Below, piece by piece: positions 34,449 through 42,996 of a stretch of DNA of 57,117 bases. Position 1 is the first letter of the stretch; each line of letters opens with the position of its first letter. The position numbers and the translations under genes are program-made. The stretch is from assembly GCA_003445715.1 (NCBI GenBank), contig DMCS01000040.1, positions 967 through 58,083 of the forward strand, given 5' to 3'. The stretch is from Candidatus Mesolinea sp. (GTDB lineage Bacteria > Chloroflexota > Anaerolineae > Anaerolineales > Anaerolineaceae). The notes below the pieces were generated by a model, which was not told where the DNA came from, ran no database searches, and saw only the letters and a list, made by a program, of their open reading frames with translations.

Positions 34449-35383
34449 ACGGATTGCAAATGCCTAACTTGTTGGTTTTGGTAGGACCAACTGCTTCTGG
34501 AAAAACGGTGACAGCAATACAATTAGCCGAGGCACTTGATGGGGAGATTATCTCCGCCGATTCGCGCTGTTTGTATCAGGACCTCAACATCGGCACTGCT
34601 AAGCCCACCCCAGAGGAACTTGCCCACGTTCCGCATCACCTCATCAACGTTACCACGCTGGATAAACCCTGGAGTTTAGGTGTATATCAAAAGGCTGCAC
34701 ATCAGCTAATTGAGCAAGTCAATTCACGCGGACATCTGCCAATCTTAGCAGGCGGCACCGGGCAATATATTCGTGCCATCACCGAAAATTGGCAAATCCC
34801 TGCCCAAGCTCCAAACCATCAGTTAAGAGATGCCATCGAGATGTGGGGGAAACGTATTGGCTTCGAAGCGTTGCACCAACGTTTGGCGCGTTTGGATCCG
34901 GAAGCTGCCAAGCTGATTGATTACCGCAATAAAAGGCGCACCATCCGTGCTTTAGAGGTCATATTTACCACAGGGCAGCGTTTTTCGGAACAGCGCAAGA
35001 AGGTTGCCCCTGCATATCATCAGCTCGTCGTTGGCATCACTTTACCACGCGAATTGTTATATGAGCGCATTGACGCCCGCATCGATGGAATGTTTGCTGC
35101 CGGGTTGGTTGATGAAGTGCAAGGACTGGTTGAGCAAGGCTATGCAGAGACGCTCAAGCAAATGGGGATCATTGGATATTGCGAAGTGCTTCAATACTTA
35201 GAAGGACAGTGCTCATTAGAAGAAGCCAAACAGCTCATCCGGCATAATACGCGCGTATTCGTACGCCGGCAAGCTAATTGGTTTAAAGCTAACGACCCAA
35301 AAATTCACTGGTTTAACGCAACAGATCCAGCCATGCTTGCGCATATGCTGGATCTGATTAATGCGACTTTTACAAAAGCTTAG
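34445..35383 (+). CDS. miaA: tRNA dimethylallyltransferase
   Basis: MiaA adds the dimethylallyl group to A37 of tRNAs that read UNN codons. The Walker A loop LVGPTASGKTVTAI, the substrate stretch ISADSRCLYQDLNIGTAKP and the HHLINV segment are intact, as is the FVRRQANWFK end. Length of 312 residues is typical. Together with mtaB (2 kb into the window) it indicates modification of A37 in both ANN and UNN tRNAs; the DMAPP donor could come from the fni pathway. It is convergent with ftsH with a 4-nt overlap of ends. Confidence 0.96.
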   Translation: MNGLQMPNLLVLVGPTASGKTVTAIQLAEALDGEIISADSRCLYQDLNIGTAKPTPEELAHVPHHLINVTTLDKPWSLGVYQKAAHQLIEQVNSRGHLPILAGGTGQYIRAITENWQIPAQAPNHQLRDAIEMWGKRIGFEALHQRLARLDPEAAKLIDYRNKRRTIRALEVIFTTGQRFSEQRKKVAPAYHQLVVGITLPRELLYERIDARIDGMFAAGLVDEVQGLVEQGYAETLKQMGIIGYCEVLQYLEGQCSLEEAKQLIRHNTRVFVRRQANWFKANDPKIHWFNATDPAMLAHMLDLINATFTKA

Positions 35384-37263
35384 GCAGCTGATTCGCCGGG
35401 TGTGAGCCCGATTACAGGCATTGGAATACCAGCATTCTTTGGAACTGGGGGCGGGAATATAGCTTCGAACTCCTCGCGGCTCAGCTGTTCCACTTCCAAA
35501 AGCTTTTCAGCTACTTCAATCAGCTTATCTTTGTATTTTATAAGGATATCTTTCGCCTGTTGGTAAGCTCTATTGACCAGCTCTTGAACTTCCTGATCAA
35601 TCTGCTCAGCAACTGCTTCGGAGTAATCCCTTTGCTCGGAAATTTCCCTACCCAAAAAAACCAGTTCTTCTTTTTCGCCAAATACGAGCGGTCCCAATTT
35701 TTCGCTCATACCTAAGCGGGTCACCATACGGCGTGCAAGCTTAGTTACATTTTCGATGTCATTCGAAGCGCCAGAGGTAATGTCATTGAACATAATCTCT
35801 TCGGCAGCGCGACCACCCAAAAGCGTTACCATATTGGCGAAGATTTTCCTTCGCGAATCTAAAACATGATCTTCGGTAGGTAGCGCTAAAGTATATCCGC
35901 CAGCCATTCCGCGAGAAATAATCGAGACTTTCTGAACCGGGTCTCCTTCAGGTAGCGCATTGGTTACAACCGCATGACCCGCCTCGTGGTAGGCGATGAT
36001 GCGGCGCTCATCTGGGTGAATCAGGCGGCTCTTGCGTTCTGGGCCAGCGATCACTCGCTCGATAGCTTCTTCAAATTCGGCTTGTTCGATAATCTTCTTA
36101 TTGCGGCGGGCTGCCAAGATTGCAGCTTCGTTAACGAGGTTTTCCAAATCAGCGCCGACGAAACCAGGCGTTGCTCGCGCAATGACTTCCAAGTCCACAG
36201 AAGGTGCCAAAGGTTTACCGCGCACGTGCACCTTGAGTATTTCATAACGGCCGCGCATATCCGGTCTATCTAAAATCACGCGTCGGTCGAAGCGCCCTGG
36301 CCGCATTAAAGCAGGGTCGAGAATATCTGGACGGTTGGTAGCTGCCATCACGATAACGTTTGTGTCGGTTTCAAAGCCGTCCATTTCTACAAGCAATTGG
36401 TTCAAGGTTTGCTCGCGTTCGTCATGGCTGCCGCCCAAGCCAGCACCGCGGTGGCGGCCAACGGCATCGATTTCATCCACAAAAACGATGCAAGGGGAGT
36501 GTTTCTTAGCTTGGTCGAAAAGGTCGCGCACCCTGCTGGCGCCCACACCCACAAACATTTCCACAAACTCTGAGCCAGAAATCGAAAAGAAAGGAACACC
36601 AGCTTCACCGGAGACAGCCTTAGCCATCAACGTTTTGCCTGTTCCAGGGGAACCTACGAGCAAGACGCCTTTAGGGATACGCGCGCCTAATGATATAAAT
36701 TTTTGCGGCTCTTTCAAAAATTCAACCACTTCTTGCAGTTCTTCTTTAGCTTCATCTACACCAGCAACATCATCAAAGGTGACGGTAGGGTGCTCACCAG
36801 TCATCATGCGGGCGCGAGACTTGCTGAAAGCCATAGCAGCATTATTCGAGCCTTGCATCTGACGTACGAAGAAAATCAGGATTCCAAACATAAAAACAAG
36901 AGGCAAGATAAAGCCTAAAATGTCTAAAATCCCAATCCAAGCGCTCGGCTTTCTAATCTCAATGCTCAAGCTCTCGTCTTGCAACTTTTCAGGTGTGACT
37001 CCAAGCTGAACCAGTTGGTCAATCAGTCCAGAATTTGTCTCTTTGGTAGATTCTTTTATTTCCAAATTTTTATATGTAATGGTCAAATCGTCACCATTGG
37101 CGACAACTTTTGATACCTTGCCTGCTTCAATATCCGCAGCTAATTGGTTGATCGGGATTGTCCTTACCTCGGCAGCTTGTTGCTGGAAATTAAAAAACAG
37201 CATGGTAATAATTGCCATGAACAATAAAAGGTAAATCACAAATGTTTGGTTACGTGAATTCAC
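35380..37263 (-). CDS. ftsH: ATP-dependent zinc metalloprotease FtsH
   Basis: FtsH is a membrane-bound AAA+ protease that removes misfolded or regulatory proteins. Two N-terminal membrane segments (VIYLLLFMAIITMLFF and ILGFILPLVFMFGILIFF) flank an extracytoplasmic domain; the AAA domain has Walker A GSPGTGK (204-210), Walker B CIVFVDEID, and the SRH region ATNRPDILDPALMRPGRFD; the zinc site is HEAGH (426-430), with a second Glu/Asp ligand further on. The length of 627 residues is typical. A -10 box TATAAT and -35 TTGATC lie upstream on the minus strand. Confidence 0.97.
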   Translation of the reverse strand: MNSRNQTFVIYLLLFMAIITMLFFNFQQQAAEVRTIPINQLAADIEAGKVSKVVANGDDLTITYKNLEIKESTKETNSGLIDQLVQLGVTPEKLQDESLSIEIRKPSAWIGILDILGFILPLVFMFGILIFFVRQMQGSNNAAMAFSKSRARMMTGEHPTVTFDDVAGVDEAKEELQEVVEFLKEPQKFISLGARIPKGVLLVGSPGTGKTLMAKAVSGEAGVPFFSISGSEFVEMFVGVGASRVRDLFDQAKKHSPCIVFVDEIDAVGRHRGAGLGGSHDEREQTLNQLLVEMDGFETDTNVIVMAATNRPDILDPALMRPGRFDRRVILDRPDMRGRYEILKVHVRGKPLAPSVDLEVIARATPGFVGADLENLVNEAAILAARRNKKIIEQAEFEEAIERVIAGPERKSRLIHPDERRIIAYHEAGHAVVTNALPEGDPVQKVSIISRGMAGGYTLALPTEDHVLDSRRKIFANMVTLLGGRAAEEIMFNDITSGASNDIENVTKLARRMVTRLGMSEKLGPLVFGEKEELVFLGREISEQRDYSEAVAEQIDQEVQELVNRAYQQAKDILIKYKDKLIEVAEKLLEVEQLSREEFEAIFPPPVPKNAGIPMPVIGLTPGESAA

Positions 37264-37310
37264 TAAAAACCTCCAATACTGGATACTAAAAAGTATCTTT
37301 AGGCATTTTT

Positions 37311-37341
37311 ATTATATCAGCAGCCCGTTTATACAGATCAA
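37311..37341 (-). promoter_or_regulatory. Possible ftsH promoter and leader hairpin
   Basis: On the minus strand TTGATC (37336-37341) and TATAAT (37311-37316) are spaced 19 bp. The leader then carries a short hairpin GATACT/AGTATC (37282-37297) just before the ribosome binding site, which could influence translation. Confidence 0.5.
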
Positions 37342-37379
37342 TGCGTCTAATCTTCAGGGCAATTTCTAAGAATTCTCTA

Positions 37380-37706
37380 TTAGTTTGAATCAGAACCTGC
37401 CGAGAATATCCCTTTGTGGCAAATTTCACAGCCTACGTTTGGATCTTTAACCTCACTGTGGGATTTTGTGCAGTAAGCGCTCACCTGAACGCGGCGACTA
37501 AAGAGAGATTTTTTGATTTTCCCGCTCAGAACCATATATTGGCAGGCATTATTCGCTAGAATTCCAGGAACGGGGCAGTTCTTACAGAGGACTGGCTCCC
37601 ATTGTTGTTTATCTCCCTCAGGTAATAAACGACATTCTTCGAAGTTCCTGCCACGGTAATAATCCCCATAAAAGAAGCGGCATTCTCTACCATACGGTGT
37701 TTTCAT
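37380..37706 (-). CDS. Cys-rich protein of unknown function, co-transcribed with efp
   Basis: I do not recognise a named family. The 108-residue protein has eight cysteines and several histidines, including CRFFYGDYYRGRNFEECRLL, LCKNCPVP and CEICHKG, so metal or Fe-S binding is plausible. No signal peptide or membrane segment is seen. It starts 7 bp after efp and shares its promoter, so any role may be tied to translation or to metal sensing. The remaining region up to ftsH (37264-37379) contains only the ftsH leader and promoter. Confidence 0.7.
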   Translation of the reverse strand: MKTPYGRECRFFYGDYYRGRNFEECRLLPEGDKQQWEPVLCKNCPVPGILANNACQYMVLSGKIKKSLFSRRVQVSAYCTKSHSEVKDPNVGCEICHKGIFSAGSDSN

Positions 37707-37713
37707 ATTTGAG

Positions 37714-38271
37714 CTAAACTCTGGTGATATATTCCCCAGTGCGGGTATCCACGCGGATCACATCACCTTCTTCAACGAAGGAGGGAACCTGGACTTTCAG
37801 GCCGGTTTCGGTGACGATTTGCTTCGTGACGCCGGTGGCTGTATTGCCTCTGGCTGATGGTTCCGCAGTAACAACTTCCAAATCCACGCTAGTGGGCAAC
37901 TCGATATCTAAAGGCTCGTCCCCAAAAAAGGTCAGTTTCACCTCCATATCTCCTTTGAGGAAACCGGCATAATCACCTATCAGCTCAGCGGGGATGGCGG
38001 GTTGTTCGAAGGTGTTCATGTCCATAAAGTAGAAGAAATTATCATCGCGGTAAAGGTATTGCACATTATGGTAATCCAGCTGGATATCTTGCACGCGATC
38101 CCCGGAGATAAAAGTCATTTCAAGCATATTACCCTTGCGCAAGTTGCGCGCTTTCACGCGGATGGTGGCTGTCCCCCGGCCAGGTTTATTGTGCGTATAG
38201 TCTAAGACTTTATAAAGCTCACCATCCAGCTGAAAGGTAACGCCTTTGCGCAATTCATTTACATCAATCAT
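37714..38271 (-). CDS. efp: Elongation factor P
   Basis: EF-P binds between the P and E sites and rescues ribosomes stalled on polyproline. All three domains are present in 185 residues. The loop that reaches the peptidyl-transferase centre reads HNKPGRGTA with Arg at position 32, as in Thermus-type EF-P, in place of the lysine that EpmA modifies in Escherichia coli. Whether this Arg is modified (for example rhamnosylated by EarP) cannot be told; no earP or epmA gene lies in this window. A strong promoter lies just upstream. Confidence 0.96.
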   Translation of the reverse strand: MIDVNELRKGVTFQLDGELYKVLDYTHNKPGRGTATIRVKARNLRKGNMLEMTFISGDRVQDIQLDYHNVQYLYRDDNFFYFMDMNTFEQPAIPAELIGDYAGFLKGDMEVKLTFFGDEPLDIELPTSVDLEVVTAEPSARGNTATGVTKQIVTETGLKVQVPSFVEEGDVIRVDTRTGEYITRV

Positions 38272-38309
38272 ATAGTAAACCTCTCACAAAATTTTCTGTT
38301 AACGGGCAG

Positions 38310-38338
38310 ATTATAAATCAGGCAAAGGGCAATGACAA
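38310..38338 (-). promoter_or_regulatory. Promoter for efp operon
   Basis: Minus-strand TTGTCA (38333-38338) and TATAAT (38310-38315) with exactly 17 bp between them, about 40 bp before the efp start. This is one of the best promoter matches in the window. Confidence 0.75.
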
Positions 38339-38435
38339 GCCCGATAAAAATGTAACGAATGCTCGTTTAGTGGGTTTATAATATCAGAAAAGTAAAGTCC
38401 ATACCACGTTAATATATCCTTAGGAAAGAGAAATT

Positions 38436-39563
38436 ATGATCACTATTGTTCCAGTCAATAGCAAAAAACTACAAAAGCAATTTGTCGAATTCCAATACCA
38501 GCTCTACGAGAACTGCCCACAATTTACCCCACCGATAAAAAGTGATATTTACGCAATGATGAATCCTAAAAAGCATCCCTATTATGAGCATTCGGATGCC
38601 GATTTTTTTCTAGCACTGGATGGAGATAAAGTTGTTGGCCGTATTGCAGCCTTGCAAAACAAACCCTTTAACGCTTACCATCACACCAAGGATGCCGAAT
38701 TTTATCTGTTCGACTGCATTGATAGCCAAGAAGTTGCAAATGCACTCTTTGACCGGGTTGCGGAATGGGCGAAAGCCCGCGGAATGAACCGATTAGTGGG
38801 TCCTAAAGGCTTTGGCCCGCTGGATGGCTATGGCATTCAAATCGAGGGCTTTGAACACCACCAGATGATGAACATGATGAATTACAACTATCCTTACTAC
38901 CGCGATTTGGTGGAAAATTATGGCTTTGTCAAAGAGGTTGACTTTGTATCCAGTTATGTCAATCCACAGAATCTCGAGGTACCAGAAAAGGTGGCTAAGG
39001 CGGTAAGCATAGCCAAAAAACGCAACACACTGACAATCAAGAATTTTAAGAATAAAGCCGAAATCCGCAAATGGGCACCCAAGATTCGGGAAGCCTATAA
39101 CGGTGCTTTCGTCAATAACTGGGAATACTATCCTCTCACTGAGCGGGAGATTAACTTTGTGGTGGATAATGCCATCATTTTGGTAATTCCTGAACTTCTG
39201 CAACTGGTGCTCAAAGGCGATAAGGTGGTTGGATTTGTGCTGCCCTTTCCGGATGTCTCCGAAGCATTTAAGAAGAATAAGGGTAAATTAGGGCCGATTG
39301 AAATCTTGCGCATCCTGCGGGAAATCAATAAGACTAATTGGATCGACTTTAATGGCATCGGCATTTTGCCAGAAGCGCAAGGTTTTGGCGGTAACGCACT
39401 CATATATGACATTCTCATTCGATCGGTTAGAGATAATCCACGTTATCAGCATGCCGAGCTGACCCAGGTGGCAGAGACAGCGGAGCAGATGCGTAAAGAT
39501 TTGCTTAACCTCGGCTGCACGTTTTACAAGAACCACCGGGTGTATAAAAAAGCGCTCGCGTAA
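38436..39563 (+). CDS. GNAT-like N-acyltransferase protein (YghO-like)
   Basis: A 375-residue cytoplasmic protein of the GNAT-related family that includes YghO-type proteins. The first half contains FFLALDGDKVVGRIAALQN, the acyl-CoA-site strand, and the motif GPKGFGPLDGYGIQIEGF with hydrophobic and aromatic residues around it. The second half repeats the theme (VLKGDKVVGFVLPFPDVS) and ends with GIGILPEAQGFGGNALIYDIL, a GNAT motif-A-like stretch, and TFYKNHRVYKKAL. The substrate is unknown. A TATAAT box lies at 38377-38382 and an AGGAAAGAG site precedes the ATG. Confidence 0.75.
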   Translation: MITIVPVNSKKLQKQFVEFQYQLYENCPQFTPPIKSDIYAMMNPKKHPYYEHSDADFFLALDGDKVVGRIAALQNKPFNAYHHTKDAEFYLFDCIDSQEVANALFDRVAEWAKARGMNRLVGPKGFGPLDGYGIQIEGFEHHQMMNMMNYNYPYYRDLVENYGFVKEVDFVSSYVNPQNLEVPEKVAKAVSIAKKRNTLTIKNFKNKAEIRKWAPKIREAYNGAFVNNWEYYPLTEREINFVVDNAIILVIPELLQLVLKGDKVVGFVLPFPDVSEAFKKNKGKLGPIEILRILREINKTNWIDFNGIGILPEAQGFGGNALIYDILIRSVRDNPRYQHAELTQVAETAEQMRKDLLNLGCTFYKNHRVYKKALA

Positions 39564-39583
39564 AATCAAAGCAAAACGCAATT

Positions 39584-39616
39584 AACAGCAGGCTTTATCA
39601 GAGTCTGCTGTTTTTT
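39584..39616 (+). terminator. Terminator after the acyltransferase gene
   Basis: An 8-bp stem AACAGCAG/CTGCTGTT is followed by a T-run, ending the acyltransferase transcript before the nuclease gene. Confidence 0.9.
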
Positions 39617-39679
39617 ATAGATGCACCCCAGGTATAATTGAAGAAAAACTCGTCTAGTTGGTAAAGGAGGGACAAGGCA

Positions 39680-40429
39680 ATGGCAAAATATAAACAGCGC
39701 AAGCGTAATCTCTATGAAAACACTTCCGATACTTATGCAATCTCACGATCTAAGATAGACCTGTTTATCAACTGCCCGCGTTGTTTTTATCTTGATAGGA
39801 AGCTTGGCTTGGCTCAGCCTTCCATGCCAGGCTGGCCTCTCAATTCTGCAGTTGATTACCTTCTGAAGCAGGAATTTGACTATTATCGAAAACTGCAACA
39901 ACCTCACCCAATTATGCTTCAATATGGCATTGATGCCGTCCCTTTTTCTCATCCCGATTTACCATTTTGGCGAGATGACGTCTACCATTATGTGGGGGCT
40001 TCCGTTGTGGATGAACAAACTGGTTTCCAGGTTCAGGGAATTATTGATGATGTATGGATCACACCTCAAGGGGAACTCCACATCGTAGACTACAAGTCCA
40101 CTTCTACCTCCAGTGAAATTAGTTTAGAAGATGAATATAAACGGCCTTACAAGCGTCAAATGGAAGTCTACCAATGGATTTTCAGGAAAATGGGCTTTAA
40201 GGTCTCCTCGGTGGGGTATTTTGTTTTTGCTAATGCTTTGAAGGACCGCGATTTTTTTGATAACAAACTTGAGTTTGAACTAACGATTCTCTCTCATCAC
40301 GGGGACGATTCTTGGGTTAGTCCCACTCTGATGGAAATGAAAACAGTTCTGGATAGCGATACTTTACCAGAGGCAAATCCTGATTGCGAATATTGTGAAT
40401 ACCGCCGGTTAATCAAAGAAGTGGAATAG
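39680..40429 (+). CDS. PD-(D/E)XK nuclease, RecB/Cas4-like, probably with Fe-S cluster
   Basis: A 249-residue single-domain RecB/Cas4-type nuclease. The order of motifs is SRSKIDLFINCPRCFYLDR at the N-terminus, GIIDDVW with a metal Asp, HIVDYKST (the D-x-K end of the PD-(D/E)XK core) and KRQMEVYQW, the QxxxY motif. Cysteines occur as CPRC near the start and CEYCEY near the end, giving four possible ligands for a [4Fe-4S] cluster as in Cas4 and AddB. No cas genes or CRISPR repeats are present. GTAAAGGAGGGACAAGG precedes the start, with a TATAAT box at 39633-39638. It lies directly left of the tRNA-Gly island but has normal composition, so I treat it as chromosomal. Confidence 0.82.
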   Translation: MAKYKQRKRNLYENTSDTYAISRSKIDLFINCPRCFYLDRKLGLAQPSMPGWPLNSAVDYLLKQEFDYYRKLQQPHPIMLQYGIDAVPFSHPDLPFWRDDVYHYVGASVVDEQTGFQVQGIIDDVWITPQGELHIVDYKSTSTSSEISLEDEYKRPYKRQMEVYQWIFRKMGFKVSSVGYFVFANALKDRDFFDNKLEFELTILSHHGDDSWVSPTLMEMKTVLDSDTLPEANPDCEYCEYRRLIKEVE

Positions 40430-40647
40430 TCAAAAAGGGGAGCACATTGTTCCATGTCCGTTTAGGCACCAAAAAATCCCACAATCTGCCGGCGCCATGT
40501 TAATGCTCATGCCGATGATGGAGATCGGGCGTGTTTTTGTATTCCTGTGTTTCGTGAGTATGTATGTGGTTGTGGAAATGACTGTGTAGGATCTGCCTCT
40601 TAATGAACAATGCGCGTTAAAAACCTACCAATTATCTGAAATATTAG
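40430..40647. other. Non-coding segment with a His-rich/Met-Val coding relic
   Basis: This gap between the nuclease gene and the island holds no clear gene. On the minus strand a 38-codon frame (40500-40616) without a good start reads as a His-rich tail (HSHFHNHIHTH, HHRHEH), like C-termini of nickel- or zinc-handling proteins. The same bases on the plus strand form a 30-residue hydrophobic frame starting at ATG 40497. Each is the mirror of the other, so at most one is meaningful; a truncated gene end on the minus strand is my preferred reading, with low confidence. Confidence 0.35.
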
Positions 40648-40671
40648 AGCGGGTGATGGGATTCGAACCCA
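40648..40671 (-). repeat. attL-like 24-bp copy of the tRNA-Gly 3' end
   Basis: A perfect 24-bp duplicate of the 3' end (T-arm, acceptor stem and discriminator) of the tRNA-Gly at 42997-43068. The match stops abruptly on both sides. It would be the remnant of the original tRNA end after integration. Confidence 0.9.
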
Positions 40672-40739
40672 TGGTACGGTATAATAGATAAATGATATAG
40701 GCTAATCTTAGTAAATTATCACAATAAATTTGCAATCAT

Positions 40740-42242
40740 ATGAAAACAATAATCGATCTTTCTAATGAAGAAGCAAAAGTTTATTTTCTTAAGGGAAGTA
40801 GCTATTTTAATAATGATTTGCCCAACTATGTTAGCTTTGAACCAATTCTAACTAATGTTTTGAAAATATTAGACGGAAATGATATCAAAATATTCCAAAA
40901 AAGAAATCCAAGTGATTTTTCAGATGTAAATTATAGTTTAATCACTAACAAAGATGGTAAATTTGCTTGGCGGCCGATTGAATTAATTCATCCAGTAATT
41001 TATGTTTCTTTAGTAAATTTGATATGTGAACCTACTAACTGGGCTATTATTTTGCAACGTTTATCAGAATTTGAGAGTGGGCCAATTGACTGCTGCAGCT
41101 TGCCGACGGTATCTACTGATCAACAAAAAGATGTTGAGGAGACAATAAAAAATTGGTGGCAAGAAATTGAGCAAAAATCTTTAAAACTTTCTTTAGAATA
41201 TAGCCACATCCTTCAAACTGATGTAGTAGATTGTTATGGTTCTCTTTATACACACAGTATTCCTTGGGCAATTCATGGACGTGATGAATCAAAGAAAAAA
41301 AGAGCGGATAAATCTCTATTAGGAAATAAAATTGATAGTCTAATCCAAGCGGGTAGATATGGACAAACCAATGGAATTTCTCAAGGTTCGACTTTAATGG
41401 ACTTTATAGCGGAACTTGTTCTTGGATTTGTTGACTCACAAATCAGTCAAGAATTAAAAGATAAAAAAATAGAGGATTTTCATATTCTTAGATATCGTGA
41501 TGATTATAGAATTTTTGGGAACAGCGATGAGACGGTTGAAGCTATTTTACAAGTGGTTAGTGAAAAATTAAGAATGGTGGGCATGAAATTAGGAACATCC
41601 AAGACACAATTAAGCAGAAATATTGTAGGTGGATCTATAAAACCAGATAAATTAGCTGCTATAGCGTTGTCTGATTTAGGGGAAGAAAATGCACAGACAT
41701 TACAAAAGCAACTTCTTCGGCTTCATTCTTTTGGCCTACAATATCCTAACAGTGGTGCGCTTCGACGTTTACTTAGTATTTATTATAAAAATTTATCTGA
41801 TAACAAGGGAAAGCCAAAAGACCTTGAGGTATTATTAGCAATTGCAACTGATATTGGGTTTGTTTCCCCATCTACCTTTCCAGGTATAGCTGGTATATTA
41901 AGCTATTTGCTCTCACTAGCTCCACCTGGACAAAAAAATAACTTGTGGGATAAGGTACTCAAGAAAATGAAGCATATTCCTTATAATGGATTTCTTGAAA
42001 TATGGCTTCAACGAATAGTCGTACCAAAAGAAATAAACATCTCGTTTGAAAGTGCTGAGGCAATATGTAGAATTGTTAATGGTCAATCCATAAATTTGTG
42101 GGAAAACGGATGGATTTCTAATAATGATCTCAAGAAGGCATTAGATACCTCAAATATTGTCGTAAAGATTGCATCTGAAGTAGAGGAAGTTGTCCAATAT
42201 GACGAAATCGCATTATTCAACCAGAAGGCAATAGAATATTAG
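40740..42242 (+). CDS. Reverse transcriptase of the UG/DRT-like (defence) type
   Basis: A 500-residue reverse transcriptase. Motif A is LQTDVVDCYGSLYTHSIPW with Asp161; motif B is QTNGISQGSTLMDFIAEL (209-226); motif C is LRYRDDYRIF with Y252-R253-D254-D255, in which Arg replaces the common Ala of YADD; motif D follows at GMKLGTSKTQ. No maturase/X domain, endonuclease or retron msr-msd is seen. The last 170 or so residues are helical, as in the C-terminal regions of Abi/UG defence RTs. The wording of motifs A and B (SLYTHSIPWAIHG; LMDFIAE) reminds me of Drt3a-type proteins, but I cannot verify that. The ATG at 40740 has no strong ribosome binding site; a TATAAT lies at 40680-40685. Confidence 0.88.
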   Translation: MKTIIDLSNEEAKVYFLKGSSYFNNDLPNYVSFEPILTNVLKILDGNDIKIFQKRNPSDFSDVNYSLITNKDGKFAWRPIELIHPVIYVSLVNLICEPTNWAIILQRLSEFESGPIDCCSLPTVSTDQQKDVEETIKNWWQEIEQKSLKLSLEYSHILQTDVVDCYGSLYTHSIPWAIHGRDESKKKRADKSLLGNKIDSLIQAGRYGQTNGISQGSTLMDFIAELVLGFVDSQISQELKDKKIEDFHILRYRDDYRIFGNSDETVEAILQVVSEKLRMVGMKLGTSKTQLSRNIVGGSIKPDKLAAIALSDLGEENAQTLQKQLLRLHSFGLQYPNSGALRRLLSIYYKNLSDNKGKPKDLEVLLAIATDIGFVSPSTFPGIAGILSYLLSLAPPGQKNNLWDKVLKKMKHIPYNGFLEIWLQRIVVPKEINISFESAEAICRIVNGQSINLWENGWISNNDLKKALDTSNIVVKIASEVEEVVQYDEIALFNQKAIEY

Positions 42243-42348
42243 ATTAATTAATACTAGAAACCAAAATAACATTAACTTTTATCTAAACAGATACATATAA
42301 TAACTCACTGTGGCAAGTGATTCGATTCGAATTACAATCTATAATTAA

Positions 42349-42954
42349 TTGGATATGGATAATCAATCAAAATCAAAATGGGAACATTTTCTTGACCCAG
42401 AAGTTTTAAGGCCAAACTTAATTTTTGCATCAATTTATATTGCTGCTTTTGAAATCCTGCAAAATTCTATTGTTGAGCGGATTAAAGATTTTTATACAAT
42501 AGAATTTAATGAAAATGGTTCGATAATCATGCCTGAATATCAAGAAGACGTTTTATCCAAAGATAAAAGTCATACTTATGCTTCGCTGAAATGGCTAAAA
42601 GAAAATAGTGCAATTGATGATGAAGATTTTGAAAAGTTCGAGAAAATCAAAGATTATCGTAATCTTTTGGCTCATGAGATTTCAAGAATGTTGATGGATG
42701 GTCTACCGCCTGATATTGGAGATAGATTTAAGGACATGATTTCATTATTAGACAAGATAGAAAAATGGTGGATTATCAATTTTGAGATTCCGATAAATCC
42801 GGACTTCGATGGTAAACACGACGAAATTAATGAAAGCGAAATATTTCCCGGACCAATTTTGATCTTGAAAATAATGATTGATGTTGCTCTCGGATCTGAA
42901 GAAGAGGCAAATTTCTATATAAATGAATATAAGAAAAGCTTAAGAAGCTCATAA
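42349..42954 (+). CDS. HEPN-like protein paired with the reverse transcriptase
   Basis: A 200-residue, mostly helical, acidic protein without a named family. The sequence KDYRNLLAHEI contains the R-x4-H motif (Arg104, His109) of HEPN RNases and nucleotidyl-transferase partners, preceded by helices of the right length. HEPN proteins often act as toxins or effectors in phage defence, so it could be the effector of the RT system. The start is TTG 42349 or ATG 42355 two codons on. It follows the RT gene by 106 bp on the same strand and lies wholly inside the island. Function is inferred from motif and company. Confidence 0.7.
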   Translation: MDMDNQSKSKWEHFLDPEVLRPNLIFASIYIAAFEILQNSIVERIKDFYTIEFNENGSIIMPEYQEDVLSKDKSHTYASLKWLKENSAIDDEDFEKFEKIKDYRNLLAHEISRMLMDGLPPDIGDRFKDMISLLDKIEKWWIINFEIPINPDFDGKHDEINESEIFPGPILILKIMIDVALGSEEEANFYINEYKKSLRSS

Positions 42955-42996
42955 TCAATTTTGGGGGAAAACATAATGCTGAAAGGGCGGAAAAAA

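Noticed and set aside
35974..36862. Frames of up to 175 codons antisense to ftsH
   Set aside because: ftsH is conserved throughout, and these frames mirror its codons without any motif of their own.
39680..40429. Cas4 in a CRISPR locus
   Set aside because: No other cas genes and no repeat-spacer array occur anywhere in the window.
40740..42242. Group II intron or retron
   Set aside because: No maturase or endonuclease domain, no intron domain V/VI structure and no msr-msd-like inverted repeats could be seen around the RT.
42318..42334. T-loop-like GATTCGAA inside the RT-HEPN gap, as a third attachment site or tRNA relic
   Set aside because: Only eight bases match the tRNA T-loop and no acceptor or anticodon stem accompanies them; chance in AT-rich DNA is sufficient.
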